Translations under genes and position numbers: made by a program
In this document: one piece after another, positions 7,707-16,179 of the stretch
Position numbering within the stretch: the stretch's first letter is position 1
Layout: each line of letters opens with the position of its first letter
Origin: Streptomyces novaecaesareae
Lineage (GTDB): Bacteria > Actinomycetota > Actinomycetes > Streptomycetales > Streptomycetaceae
Direction: 5' to 3'
DNA: 30,418 bases
Assembly: GCF_000716875.1 (NCBI RefSeq)
Contig: NZ_JNWQ01000083.1
Span: forward strand, 1 to 30,418
Notes under the pieces: generated by a model
Told to the model about the DNA's origin: nothing
Seen by the model: only the letters and a program-made list of their open reading frames with translations
The model's database searches: none

Positions 7707-10574
7707 GACGACTCCGCGGCAGCGAACCCCGAGCAGCAACCGGACTATCCGCAGCACTGGGAAGCGGACATCCTGCTGCGCGACGGCGGTACGGCCCGGA
7801 TCCGGCCGATCACGCCCGCCGACGCCGGGCGCCTGGTGGAGTTCTACGAGCAGGTCTCGGACCAGTCCAAGTACTTCCGGTTCTTCGCCCCCTACCCGCG
7901 GCTCTCCGCCAAGGACGTCCGCCGTTTCACCCACCACGACTTCGTGAACCGGGTCGGCCTCGCGGTGGTCATCCGGGACCACTTCATCGCCACCGTCCGC
8001 TACGACCGGATCGACGCGCAGGGCCGCCCCTCCGACACCGGGACGGACGCCGAAGTGGCCTTCCTGGTGCAGGACGCCCACCAGGGCCGCGGCGTGGCCT
8101 CGGCACTGCTGGAGCACATCGCCGCGGTGGCGCAGGAGCGCGGCATCCGCCGGTTCCAGGCGGAGGTGCTGCCGGAGAACCGGAAGATGGTGAAGGTCTT
8201 CACCGACGCCGGCTACACCCAGCACCGCAGCTTCGCCGACGGCGTCGTGCACCTGGAGTTCGATCTCGAACAGACCGAGCGCTCGCTGGCCGTGATGCGC
8301 GCCCGCGAGCACCGCGCCGAGGCGCGCTCGGTGCAGCGGCTGCTCACCCCGCGCTCGGTCGCGGTGCTCGGGGTGTCCCGCAACCCGCAGACGGTCGGCC
8401 GGGCGATCCTGCGCGACCTGCTGGGCAGCGCCCCGGCCGAACGCCCCGTCTACGCGGTGAACCGCAACGCCCCGCCCGGCACGGAGCTGGACGGCGTCCC
8501 CGTGCACCGTTCGATTCTGGACATTCCCGGGCCGGTGGACCTCGCGGTGATCGCCGTCCCCGAGGGCGCCGTCCCGGCGGCCGTCGCCGAGTGCGGCGCC
8601 CACGGTGTGCAGGGCCTGGTGGTGGTCACCGCCGGCTACGCGGAGACCGGGCCGGAGGGCCGGGACCGCCAGCGCGCGCTGGTCCGCCAGGCCCGCGCGG
8701 CCGGGATGCGGGTGATCGGCCCGAACGCCTTCGGCCTGATCAACACCGACCCCGAGTACCCGCTGAACGCCTCGCTCGCGCCGCGCCTGCCCGGTCGCGG
8801 CGGCTTCGGGATCTTCTGCCAGTCCGGCGCGATCGGGGTGGCGCTGCTGGAGGCCGCCCACCGGCGCGGCCTCGGCGTCTCCTCCTTCGCCTCGGTGGGC
8901 AACCGCTCCGACGTCTCCGGCAACGACTTCCTGCAGTACTGGGCGGAGGACGAGGCCACCGGGGTGGTGCTGCTCTACCTGGAGTCCTTCGGCAATCCGC
9001 GCAAGTTCACCCGGATCGCCCGCCGCCTGGCCGCCGTCAAGCCGATCGTGGTGGTCAAGGGCGCCCGGCACACCGGCAGCCTGCCGCCCGGGCACGCCGT
9101 CCCGGCCACCGCCACCGGCCTGACCGACGCGACGGTGGACGCGCTGTTCGAGCAGGCGGGCGTCACCAGGGTCGCGACCATCACCGAGCTGTACGACACC
9201 GGCGAGCTGCTGGCCCTGCAGCCGCTGCCGCCGGGGGACCGGGTCGCGGTGGTCGGCAACTCGGATTCGCTGGGCCTGCTCACCTACGACACCCTGCTGA
9301 GCGCGGGCCTGCGGCCGTGCACGCCCGTCGACCTGACCACCGCCGCGACCGGCGAGAACTTCCGGATCGCGCTCGACGTCGCCCTGGCCGACCCCGCCGT
9401 GGACGCGGTGATCGCCGTCGCGATCCCGCCGATCGGCACCTCCGCGCACGCCTTCATGGGTGGCCGGCTGACCGGTGAGGACGACCCCGCGATGGGCTCG
9501 GACGACCCGGAGATCGCCGCCGCCCTGCTCGAAGCCGGTCAGCGCGCCAAGGAGTTGGGCAAGCCGCTGGTGCTCGCCCACCTGGCGCTGACCGACCTGC
9601 CGACCCGGCTGCGCCCCGGCGGCATCCCGGCGTACCCGGCGCCCGAGCGGGCCGTGCACGCCCTCGCCCACGCCGTGCACTACGCCCAGTGGCGTCGCCG
9701 GACGGCCGAGGCGGAGGAGACGGCGCGCGTCCCGGAGCTGGACCGGATCGACGAGCCCGGCGCCCGCACCCTGGTGGCGGCGGCGCTGAGCACCCGGACG
9801 GCGGTCTCCCGCCCGTCGCCCACCACCACCCTTGCCGGAGGCGCTACGCGCCGCTCCCTCGTGTTGCGCACCCAGCCGGGCGGCGCCCGGATCACCCTGT
9901 CCGATGCCGAGGCCCGCGAGCTGCTGGCCCGCTACGGCGTCGACGTCTCGCCGACGCTGCCGGCCCCGGACGAGCAGACCGCCGTCGCGGCGGCGGCCTC
10001 GCTCGGCTACCCGGTGGCCCTGAAGGCGACCGCTCCGCACCTGCGCCACCGCCCCGACCTGGGCAGCGTCCGGCTGGACCTGACCGGCGAGGAGGGCCTG
10101 CGCCGTGCCCACCGCGAGCTGGACGCCCTGCTCGGCGGCGCCGCGCAGGCCGAGCTGGTGGTGCAGCGGTTGGCGCCGCGCGGCGTGGACACCGTGATCG
10201 GGGCGACGGTGGACCCGGCGGTCGGCGCGATCCTGTCCTTCGGCCTGGCCGGCGCGCCGGCCGAACTGCTGGGCGACACGGCGCACCGGCTGGTTCCGGC
10301 CACCGACCAGGACGTCGCCGGGCTGATCCGGGAGGTGCGGGCGGCGCCGCTGCTGTTCGGCTGGCGCGGCGCCGAGGCGGTGGACACCGGAGCGCTGGAG
10401 GAACTGCTGCTCAGGGTGTCGCAGCTGGTGGACGACGTTCCGGAGATCGCCTCGGTGGATCTCGAACCCGTGGTCGTGGCCCCGCACGGGCTGGCGATCC
10501 TGGGGGCGCGGGTGCGGGTCGCGCCGCTGCCCGTCCGCAGCGATCTGGGCCCGCGCGCCATGAGCACGCTGTAA
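7704..10574 (+). CDS. GNAT acetyltransferase fused to ADP-forming acyl-CoA synthetase-like domains (PatA-type)
   Basis: A 956-residue multidomain protein. The GNAT acetyltransferase domain (about 20-185) has the acetyl-CoA motif QGRGVAS and an upstream AEVAFLV strand. It is followed by a CoA-binding Rossmann domain (from LLTPRSVAVLGVSR, about 195), a ligase/flavodoxin-like domain and a C-terminal ATP-grasp domain (about 735-956). Streptomyces PatA has this order, GNAT first, reversed relative to Salmonella Pat; such enzymes acetylate lysines of acyl-CoA synthetases. The phosphohistidine of active ADP-forming synthetases is not at the expected place before TDATVDALFEQAG, so those domains probably sense CoA esters rather than catalyse. 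GTG 7704 is preferred because of the -10 seven bases upstream; GTG 7653 in the same frame is the alternative. Confidence 0.88.
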   Translation: MDDSAAANPEQQPDYPQHWEADILLRDGGTARIRPITPADAGRLVEFYEQVSDQSKYFRFFAPYPRLSAKDVRRFTHHDFVNRVGLAVVIRDHFIATVRYDRIDAQGRPSDTGTDAEVAFLVQDAHQGRGVASALLEHIAAVAQERGIRRFQAEVLPENRKMVKVFTDAGYTQHRSFADGVVHLEFDLEQTERSLAVMRAREHRAEARSVQRLLTPRSVAVLGVSRNPQTVGRAILRDLLGSAPAERPVYAVNRNAPPGTELDGVPVHRSILDIPGPVDLAVIAVPEGAVPAAVAECGAHGVQGLVVVTAGYAETGPEGRDRQRALVRQARAAGMRVIGPNAFGLINTDPEYPLNASLAPRLPGRGGFGIFCQSGAIGVALLEAAHRRGLGVSSFASVGNRSDVSGNDFLQYWAEDEATGVVLLYLESFGNPRKFTRIARRLAAVKPIVVVKGARHTGSLPPGHAVPATATGLTDATVDALFEQAGVTRVATITELYDTGELLALQPLPPGDRVAVVGNSDSLGLLTYDTLLSAGLRPCTPVDLTTAATGENFRIALDVALADPAVDAVIAVAIPPIGTSAHAFMGGRLTGEDDPAMGSDDPEIAAALLEAGQRAKELGKPLVLAHLALTDLPTRLRPGGIPAYPAPERAVHALAHAVHYAQWRRRTAEAEETARVPELDRIDEPGARTLVAAALSTRTAVSRPSPTTTLAGGATRRSLVLRTQPGGARITLSDAEARELLARYGVDVSPTLPAPDEQTAVAAAASLGYPVALKATAPHLRHRPDLGSVRLDLTGEEGLRRAHRELDALLGGAAQAELVVQRLAPRGVDTVIGATVDPAVGAILSFGLAGAPAELLGDTAHRLVPATDQDVAGLIREVRAAPLLFGWRGAEAVDTGALEELLLRVSQLVDDVPEIASVDLEPVVVAPHGLAILGARVRVAPLPVRSDLGPRAMSTL

Positions 10575-10586
10575 CCTTCCTTGGTT

Positions 10587-10603
10587 GCGCCCTGCCCGGG
10601 CGC
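10587..10603 (+). terminator. Weak hairpin after the acetyltransferase gene
   Basis: GCGCCC (10587-10592) pairs with GGGCGC (10598-10603) across TGCCC, followed by TGTTGTC. The stem is only 6 bp, so it may be a weak terminator before the DUF5998 gene. Confidence 0.35.
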
Positions 10604-10665
10604 TGTTGTCCGAAGCTTGGCGCCGTGCCGCCCGCTTCGTCGGCGGACCATGCCAGGATGGAGAT

Positions 10666-11265
10666 ATGGCGAAGACCGGTACCACCACCACTCAGGACCT
10701 GCGCTCGGCGATCGAGCGCAGTGGCTACTACCCGGCCCTGGTGTCCGAGGCGGTCGAGTCCGCGGTGGGCCCGGAGCCGATCAGCTCCTACCTGGTGCAC
10801 CAGGAGACGACTTTCGACGCCAACGAGGTCCGCCGGCACGTGACGGTGCTGGTGCTGACCCCGACCCGGTTCGTGGTGAGCCACACCGACGAGCAGTCGG
10901 GTGCCGAGGGCAGCCCGGCGGTGCCGTACGCGACGACCTCGACGGAGAGCGTCCGGCTGGACCGGATCGGTTCGGTCGTGGTGAGCCGGATGGTGGCGAA
11001 CCCGGAGACGTACACGCCGGGGACGCTGCCGCGCGAGGTGGTGCTGACGATCGGCTGGGGCGCGGTGCAGCGCCTGGACCTGGAGCCGGCCGGCTGCTCG
11101 GACCCGAACTGCGAGGCGGACCACGGCTACACCGGCTCGGCGACGGCCGACGACCTCTCGCTGCGGGTGAGCGAGGCCGGTGACGGCCCGGAGACGGTGG
11201 CCCAGGCGCTGGTGTTCGCCCGGGCGCTGTCCGACGCGACGATCGACAACGGCCCGCGGGCCTGA
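10666..11265 (+). CDS. DUF5998 family protein
   Basis: A 199-residue soluble protein resembling the actinobacterial DUF5998 family, whose function I do not know. It has no signal peptide or membrane segment. The central part is beta-rich (HVTVLVLTPTRFVVSHTD; VRLDRIGSVVVSRMV), and CSDPNCEADHGYTG (about 145-158) with two cysteines and a histidine might bind a metal. CAGGAT (10654-10659) lies six bases before the ATG, suggesting a leaderless mRNA; AGGA at 10655-10658 could instead act as a ribosome site. It is 33 bases upstream of the phosphodiesterase gene, so co-transcription is likely. The name is by pattern recognition only. Confidence 0.8.
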   Translation: MAKTGTTTTQDLRSAIERSGYYPALVSEAVESAVGPEPISSYLVHQETTFDANEVRRHVTVLVLTPTRFVVSHTDEQSGAEGSPAVPYATTSTESVRLDRIGSVVVSRMVANPETYTPGTLPREVVLTIGWGAVQRLDLEPAGCSDPNCEADHGYTGSATADDLSLRVSEAGDGPETVAQALVFARALSDATIDNGPRA

Positions 11266-11297
11266 TCGCCGCCACCGAACGCTACGAATCCGGTTCC

Positions 11298-12485
11298 ATG
11301 TCCTTCGCACCTGCCGACGGCTACGACGCCTTCGAGATCCTTGACCCTGCCACGGCCCCCGCGCCCCCGTACGGAAGCGGTTCGCTGTGCGACCTGCTGC
11401 CCTCGGTGGCGGCGGGCCTCGGCGTCCCCGGGTTCACCGCGACGCTGCCGATCGCTCCGGCGGACCGGGTGGTGGTGTTCCTGGTGGACGGCCTCGGCTG
11501 GGAGCTGCTGCTGCGCCACCCCGAGTACGCGCCGTTCCTGTCCTCGCTGGTCGGGAGTTCGCTGGGCGGCAGCGGCCGTCCGCTGACCGCGGGCTTCCCG
11601 TCCACCACGGCGACCTCGCTGGCCTCGGTCGGCACCGGGACGCCGCCGGGCCTGCACGGCCTGGCCGGGTACACGGTGGCGGTGCCGGGGGCCGGTTACC
11701 TGATGAACCAGCTGCGCTGGCAGCCGCCGACCGAGCCGCACGCCTGGCAGCCGTACCCGACGGTCTTCGAGCGGACGCACCAGGCCGGGGTGGCGACCGC
11801 GCAGGTCTCCTCCCCGCTGTTCGCCCAGACCCCGCTGACCAGGGTGGCGCTGTCCGGCGGCACCTTCCTCGGCCGCACGACGGGCGAGGAGCGGATGGAC
11901 CTGGCGGCCTCCTGGCTGGCCGAGCACGACCGGGCGCTGGTGTACACGTACGTCAGCGAGCTGGACGGCGCGGGCCACCGCTTCGGGGTGGACTCCGACG
12001 AGTGGCGGATGACGCTGGACGCGGTGGACCGGTTGGCCCGCCGGCTGGCCGAGCGGCTGCCGCCGCGCTCGGCGATGTACGTGACGGCCGACCACGGCAT
12101 GATCGACATCGCGCCGGAGGACCGGATCGACTTCGACGAGGACTGGGAGCTGGGCGCCGGCGTGGCCCTGCTGGGCGGCGAGGGCCGGGCCCGGCACGTG
12201 TACGCGGTGCCGGGGGCCGCGGCCGACGTCCACGCGGTCTGGAGCGAGGTGCTGGGCGACCGGATGTGGGTCGCGACCAGGGACCAGGCGATCGCGGCGG
12301 GCTGGTTCGGCCCGGCGGTGGACGAGCGGGTGTACGGCCGGATCGGCGACGTGGTCGCCGCGGCGCGCGACGACATCGCGATCACCGCTTCCCGCAACGA
12401 GCCGGGCGAGTCCGCGATGATCGGCCTGCACGGCTCGATGACCCCGGTCGAGCAGTTCGTGCCGCTGCTCGAAGTGCGCGGCTGA
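11298..12485 (+). CDS. Alkaline phosphatase superfamily protein (nucleotide pyrophosphatase/phosphodiesterase type)
   Basis: A 395-residue metal-dependent phosphodiesterase-like protein. Metal and nucleophile motifs appear in family order: VVFLVDGLGW (Asp64), the nucleophile threonine in GFPSTTATS (Thr103 or Thr104), SELDGAGHRFG (Asp223, His227), TADHGMID (Asp265, His266) and a late histidine in GLHGSMTP. These match the two-zinc site of NPP-type enzymes. No signal peptide is visible, so it is probably cytoplasmic; the substrate is unknown. No ribosome site is seen before ATG 11298. It lies between the DUF5998 gene and tdk, and the three form a probable cluster. Confidence 0.87.
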   Translation: MSFAPADGYDAFEILDPATAPAPPYGSGSLCDLLPSVAAGLGVPGFTATLPIAPADRVVVFLVDGLGWELLLRHPEYAPFLSSLVGSSLGGSGRPLTAGFPSTTATSLASVGTGTPPGLHGLAGYTVAVPGAGYLMNQLRWQPPTEPHAWQPYPTVFERTHQAGVATAQVSSPLFAQTPLTRVALSGGTFLGRTTGEERMDLAASWLAEHDRALVYTYVSELDGAGHRFGVDSDEWRMTLDAVDRLARRLAERLPPRSAMYVTADHGMIDIAPEDRIDFDEDWELGAGVALLGGEGRARHVYAVPGAAADVHAVWSEVLGDRMWVATRDQAIAAGWFGPAVDERVYGRIGDVVAAARDDIAITASRNEPGESAMIGLHGSMTPVEQFVPLLEVRG

Positions 12486-12546
12486 GCCGCGACCTTGACT
12501 TCTCTGTGCCCGAACTCCCCTGATTTGAAAGGCCCTTGCTCCACCC

Positions 12547-13203
12547 ATGGCTGAACTGGTGTTCTTCTCGGGCACGATGGACTGCGGCAAGTCGACGCTG
12601 GCGCTGCAGATGGACCACAACCACTCCGCGCGCGGCCGGCAGGGCGTGATCCTCACCCGCAACGACCGGGCGGGCGCCGCGACGGTCTCCAGCCGGCTGG
12701 GTCTGCGGACGGAGGCGGTCGAGGTGACGGACGACTTCGACTTCCACGCGCACGTGGTGCACCGGCTGTCGGCGGGCGGCCGGGTGGACTACCTGATCTG
12801 CGACGAGGCGCAGTTCTTCTCCGCCGAGCAGGTCGACCAGCTGGCCCGGGTGGTGGACGAACTGGACATCGACGTCTACACCTTCGGCATCACCACGGAC
12901 TTCCGCACCCGGCTGTTCCCGGGCTCGCAGCGGCTGATCGAGCTGGCCGACCGGGTGGAGGTGCTGCAGGTCGAGGCGCTGTGCTGGTGCGGCGCGCGGG
13001 CGACCCACAACGCCCGGACGGTCGGCGGGGTGATGGTGGTCGAGGGCGCCCAGGTGGTGATCGGCGACATCTCGGTGAGCGATGACGAGGTCGGCTACGA
13101 GGTGCTGTGCCGCCGCCACCACCGCCGCCGGCTGACCGCCGCGACGGCCCGCGTCTCGGTGCTCTCCCCGGACGTGCTGCCCTTCGAGGAGCAGCAGGCC
13201 TGA
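12547..13203 (+). CDS. tdk: Thymidine kinase
   Basis: A 218-residue TK1-type enzyme that phosphorylates thymidine in the salvage pathway. It shows the P-loop GTMDCGKST (9-17), the DEAQFF motif with catalytic base Glu87, and a lid zinc region with Cys146, Cys148 and Cys188 (YEVLCRRHH). The first zinc pair is CxC (ALCWCGARA) rather than the usual CxxC. The ATG at 12547 has only a distant GAAAGG (12527-12532), so initiation may be weak. TTGACT at 12494-12499 is a possible -35 without a convincing -10. A small hairpin follows the stop. Confidence 0.95.
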   Translation: MAELVFFSGTMDCGKSTLALQMDHNHSARGRQGVILTRNDRAGAATVSSRLGLRTEAVEVTDDFDFHAHVVHRLSAGGRVDYLICDEAQFFSAEQVDQLARVVDELDIDVYTFGITTDFRTRLFPGSQRLIELADRVEVLQVEALCWCGARATHNARTVGGVMVVEGAQVVIGDISVSDDEVGYEVLCRRHHRRRLTAATARVSVLSPDVLPFEEQQA

Positions 13204-13206
13204 ACC

Positions 13207-13226
13207 CGCCCCGAGTCGACGGGGCG
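13207..13226. terminator. Hairpin between tdk and the VOC gene
   Basis: CGCCCCG (13207-13213) pairs perfectly with CGGGGCG (13220-13226) across a six-base loop, four bases after the tdk stop. It lies between convergent genes and could act in both directions, with moderate strength. Confidence 0.5.
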
Positions 13227-13275
13227 CGCCGGTGCCGGAGGGCGAGCGCGAGGCAGCGCCGGCTCTGAGCGTCAC

Positions 13276-14043
13276 TCAGGCGAGCGGGCGAGCCGCAGCC
13301 GTCTCCAGTACGGAGAAGTGCCCGCCCTGCGGGTCGGCGAGCCGGACGGCGCGGCCGTGGGCGGTGTCGTGCGGCTCGACCAGGATCCGGCCGCCGAGTC
13401 CGACCGCGTGACGGGCGGTCAGGGCGACGTCGCGGACGGCGAAGTGGGTGCGCCAGCGCGGCGGGTGGCCGCGCAGATCGGCGCGGTGCCGGATGCCGGC
13501 GACCGGCCGGCCGTGCACGAGCAGTGAGCTCTCGTTCGCGCCGGGCCGGACCGGGCGGTCGAGCACGGTGGCGTAGAAGACGGCGGCGCCCTCGGTGTCG
13601 GGGGTGAGCAGTTCGACCCAGGCCGGTCCGCCGGGTTCGTCGCCGGATTCCCGGCCGAGGTGTTCCTCGCCCTGCCAGAGGCCGAAGACGGCGCCGGAGA
13701 CGTCGGCGGCGATCGCCATCCGCCCGGCGCGCTCGGCCTGCAGCGGCCCGACGGCGACGGTGCCGCCGCATTCCCGGACGAGTTGGGCGGTGCGGTCGGC
13801 GTCGTCCACGGCGAAGTAGGTGGTCCACTGCACCGGGAAGCCGGTGGCGGTGGAGACGCCGAGGCCGGCGACCGGCTCCCCGTCGAGCTCGGCCCGGACG
13901 TAGTCGCCGAGTTGGCCGGGGCCGGGGGCGTACGTCCAGCCGAGCAGCTCGCCGTAGAAGGCGCGGGCGCCGGGCAGGTCGTCGGTCAGCAGGCTGACCC
14001 AGCAGGGCGTGCCCTGGGCCAGTCGGAGTTCCACCGCGGGCAA
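13276..14043 (-). CDS. VOC family protein with two glyoxalase-like domains
   Basis: A 255-residue protein of two vicinal-oxygen-chelate repeats, about 8-118 and 130-248, each with the pattern of a new module (TPCWVSLLTDDLPGARAFYGELLGW; PAWVELLTPDTEGAAVFYATVLDRP). Members include dioxygenases, glyoxalases and antibiotic-binding resistance proteins; substrate and metal use cannot be told here. I chose TTG 14043 because AGGAGG (14050-14055) lies six bases upstream; there is no ATG near the conserved start, and the next GTG (14034) is too far from that site. It is divergent from the sulfurtransferase gene. Confidence 0.87.
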   Translation of the reverse strand: MPAVELRLAQGTPCWVSLLTDDLPGARAFYGELLGWTYAPGPGQLGDYVRAELDGEPVAGLGVSTATGFPVQWTTYFAVDDADRTAQLVRECGGTVAVGPLQAERAGRMAIAADVSGAVFGLWQGEEHLGRESGDEPGGPAWVELLTPDTEGAAVFYATVLDRPVRPGANESSLLVHGRPVAGIRHRADLRGHPPRWRTHFAVRDVALTARHAVGLGGRILVEPHDTAHGRAVRLADPQGGHFSVLETAAARPLA

Positions 14044-14200
14044 TGAAGGCCTCCTCGTGGGTGGTTGGCGCGCGGGATTCCTCGCGCGCGAGGGTGATGC
14101 TTCCACTCTGGCGGGCGCCCAACCCTCGGGCCGCGCGGAAAGTCCGGCAAAGAGCGCACAAAGAGCGGCGCGTCGCCCGTGCTGCGCGACAATGGCCGCC

Positions 14201-15076
14201 ATGACGACCTACAACGAGGGTTCTCCGCTGATCTCCGCGGCCGAGCTGCGGGAGGCGCTCGCCTCCGCGCGTCCGCCGGTGCTGTTGGACGTGCGCTACC
14301 AGCTGGTCGGCGCGGCGCCGGGCGGCCCGACCGCGGCCGAGGAGTACTGGGCCGGGCACCTGCCGGGCGCCCACTTCGTCGAGCTGGACCGGGACCTCGC
14401 GGCTCCGCCCGGCGCCCCCGGCCGGGGCGGGCGCCACCCGCTGCCGGATCCGGAGGAGTTCGGTGCGGCGATGCGCCGCTTCGGGGTGGACGCGCAGCGC
14501 CCGGTCGTGGTGTACGACGGCGCGGCCTCGATGGCGGCGGCCCGGGCCTGGTGGCTGCTGCGCTGGGCCGGGCACCGGGACGTCCGGGTGCTGGACGGCG
14601 GCTTCGCGGCCTGGCAGGCGGCGGGGCTGCCGGTGACGGCGGAGGTGCCGCAGGCCGGGGAGGGCGACTTCAAGCCGGTGCCGGGGCAGCTGCCGACGGT
14701 GGACGCGGACGGTGCGGCGGCCTGGGCGCGCGACGGCCTGCTGCTGGACGCCCGGTCGGGGGAGCGCTACCGGGGCGAGACGGAGCCGGTGGACCCGCGG
14801 GCCGGGCACGTCCCGGGTGCGGTCTCGGCGCCGACGGCCGAGAACGTGGGCCCGGACGGGCGGTTCCGTCCGGCGGCCGAGCTGGCCGACCGGTTCCGGG
14901 CGCTGGGCGCGGGGCAGCGGGAGACCGCGGTGTACTGCGGTTCGGGGGTGACGGCGGCGCACCAGATCCTGGCGCTGGAGGTGGCGGGCCTGTCGGCCAC
15001 GCTGTACCCGGGTTCGTGGAGCGAGTGGTCGAGCGACGAGAGCCGCCCGGTGGCGGTCACCGAGCAGCCGGGCTGA
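14201..15076 (+). CDS. Sulfurtransferase, 3-mercaptopyruvate type
   Basis: A 291-residue tandem rhodanese-domain enzyme (about 8-125 and 160-285). The catalytic cysteine is in VYCGSGVTA, about residue 246; the CG(S/T)GV(T) loop is typical of 3-mercaptopyruvate sulfurtransferase (SseA) rather than thiosulfate sulfurtransferase. The N-terminal domain has LLDVRYQ and the DGG of an inactive rhodanese fold. GACAAT (14188-14193) lies seven bases before ATG 14201, suggesting a leaderless mRNA starting at that ATG; ATG 14192 is in frame but would overlap this hexamer. The gene is convergent with sepH across a very strong hairpin. Role: sulfur transfer and cysteine catabolism. Confidence 0.9.
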   Translation: MTTYNEGSPLISAAELREALASARPPVLLDVRYQLVGAAPGGPTAAEEYWAGHLPGAHFVELDRDLAAPPGAPGRGGRHPLPDPEEFGAAMRRFGVDAQRPVVVYDGAASMAAARAWWLLRWAGHRDVRVLDGGFAAWQAAGLPVTAEVPQAGEGDFKPVPGQLPTVDADGAAAWARDGLLLDARSGERYRGETEPVDPRAGHVPGAVSAPTAENVGPDGRFRPAAELADRFRALGAGQRETAVYCGSGVTAAHQILALEVAGLSATLYPGSWSEWSSDESRPVAVTEQPG

Positions 15077-15085
15077 TCCCGGGAA

Positions 15086-15126
15086 CGCCGAAGGGGCGGG
15101 AGGCCCGGCCTCCCGCCCCTTCGGCG
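15086..15126. terminator. Bidirectional terminator between the sulfurtransferase gene and sepH
   Basis: A perfect 18-bp inverted repeat, 15086-15103 with 15109-15126, loop CCCGG. It begins nine bases after one stop and ends six bases before the other, so it fills the convergent gap. Confidence 0.85.
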
Positions 15127-15132
15127 ATGCTG

Positions 15133-16179
15133 CTACTCCTGCTTCTTGCGCCGGCTGCCGAAGACGATCTCGTCCCAGCTGGGCACGGTGGCCCGGCGCC
15201 CGGGCCGGACGCCGTCGGCCTCGGCCTGCCGGTCGGTGGTGCCGACCAGGCGCTCGCGGTGCGGGGCGACGGCGCGCGGCATCAGGATGTCGGCGTAGGC
15301 CGAGCCCGCGCCGACCGCCGGGGCGGCGGCCGCGGCCGGCTCCTCGTTCTCCTCGGCGACCTCGGCGGGCACCGGCTCGATCGGGGTGGGGCCGCCGACG
15401 GCGAGGTCACCGCGGAAGGCGGGGACCACGTCGAGCAGGCTGGTCAGCGAGTCCCGGGAGTCGGCGGTGGCCTCCCGCGACTCGCGGACCTCACGGGCCG
15501 ACATGATGCGGTCGGCGGAGGGCCGGTCGATCATCGGGCGGGGCGGCCGGTCCTGGGGGAGCCGGGCGATCCGCGGGATGAACGGGAAGACCGACTCCTC
15601 CTCGCGCTCGACGTTCTCGCCGATCAGCGCGCGGGCCTCGTCGTCGTTGGGCTGGACCAGGCGCCGGGGCGGGTCGTACGTCCAGGAGGCGCTGCGGCCC
15701 TCGCCGTCGGCCCGGTAGGAGAGGATGACCTCCCAGGTGCCGTCGTCGCGGCGCCAGGAGTCCCAGCGCTCGGTGTCCTTCTCGGCGCCGCGCAGCGCGA
15801 GCCGCTCGGCGACGGCCTCGCCGAGCTGCGGGCCGGGGGACTCGCCGTTGCGGCGGATGGCGGTCTTGCGGGCGCGCTCGGCCATGAAGGCGCGTTCGGC
15901 GAGGACCGGGCCCTCGAAGCGGCGGACGCGGTCGACGGAGATCCCGGCGGCCTGGGCGACCTCCTCGGCGGAGGCACCGGCTCGTATCCGGGCCTGGATG
16001 TCCCGGGGGCGGAGGTGGCTCTCGACCTCGATCTCGATCTGGCCGAGGCGCGGCCGGTCGCCGCGGATGGCGGCGCGCAGCCGCTCGTCGATGGGGAGGG
16101 TGTACTCCGTGCTGTCGGCAGCCTTGAGCACCAGCCGTGTGCCGTCGTTGCTGACGGCCACAACCCGCAGTTCGGGCAC
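15133..16179 (-). CDS. sepH: Cell division protein SepH (DUF3071)
   Basis: A 348-residue actinobacterial septation protein; characterised SepH binds FtsZ and promotes its assembly into filaments. The conserved N-terminal half starts PELRVVAVSNDGTRLVL and contains the helix-turn-helix-like DUF3071 region (about 58-92, RPRDIQARIRAGASAEEVAQ). The segment WDSWRRDDGTWEV and the variable acidic/Pro linker (190-320) follow. The extreme C-terminus keeps VPSWDEIVFGSRRK (333-346). GTG 16179 has CCTCCC on the plus strand (16185-16190), that is GGGAGG, five bases upstream. It stands alone, followed by a strong terminator. Identification is confident. Confidence 0.94.
   Translation of the reverse strand: MPELRVVAVSNDGTRLVLKAADSTEYTLPIDERLRAAIRGDRPRLGQIEIEVESHLRPRDIQARIRAGASAEEVAQAAGISVDRVRRFEGPVLAERAFMAERARKTAIRRNGESPGPQLGEAVAERLALRGAEKDTERWDSWRRDDGTWEVILSYRADGEGRSASWTYDPPRRLVQPNDDEARALIGENVEREEESVFPFIPRIARLPQDRPPRPMIDRPSADRIMSAREVRESREATADSRDSLTSLLDVVPAFRGDLAVGGPTPIEPVPAEVAEENEEPAAAAAPAVGAGSAYADILMPRAVAPHRERLVGTTDRQAEADGVRPGRRATVPSWDEIVFGSRRKKQE

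Noticed and set aside
7545..10691. Minus-strand frame of over 1,000 codons opposite the acetyltransferase gene
   Set aside because: Composition is Arg/Gly/Val/Gln-rich without domains, and it has no ribosome site. It mirrors the codon bias of the plus-strand gene.
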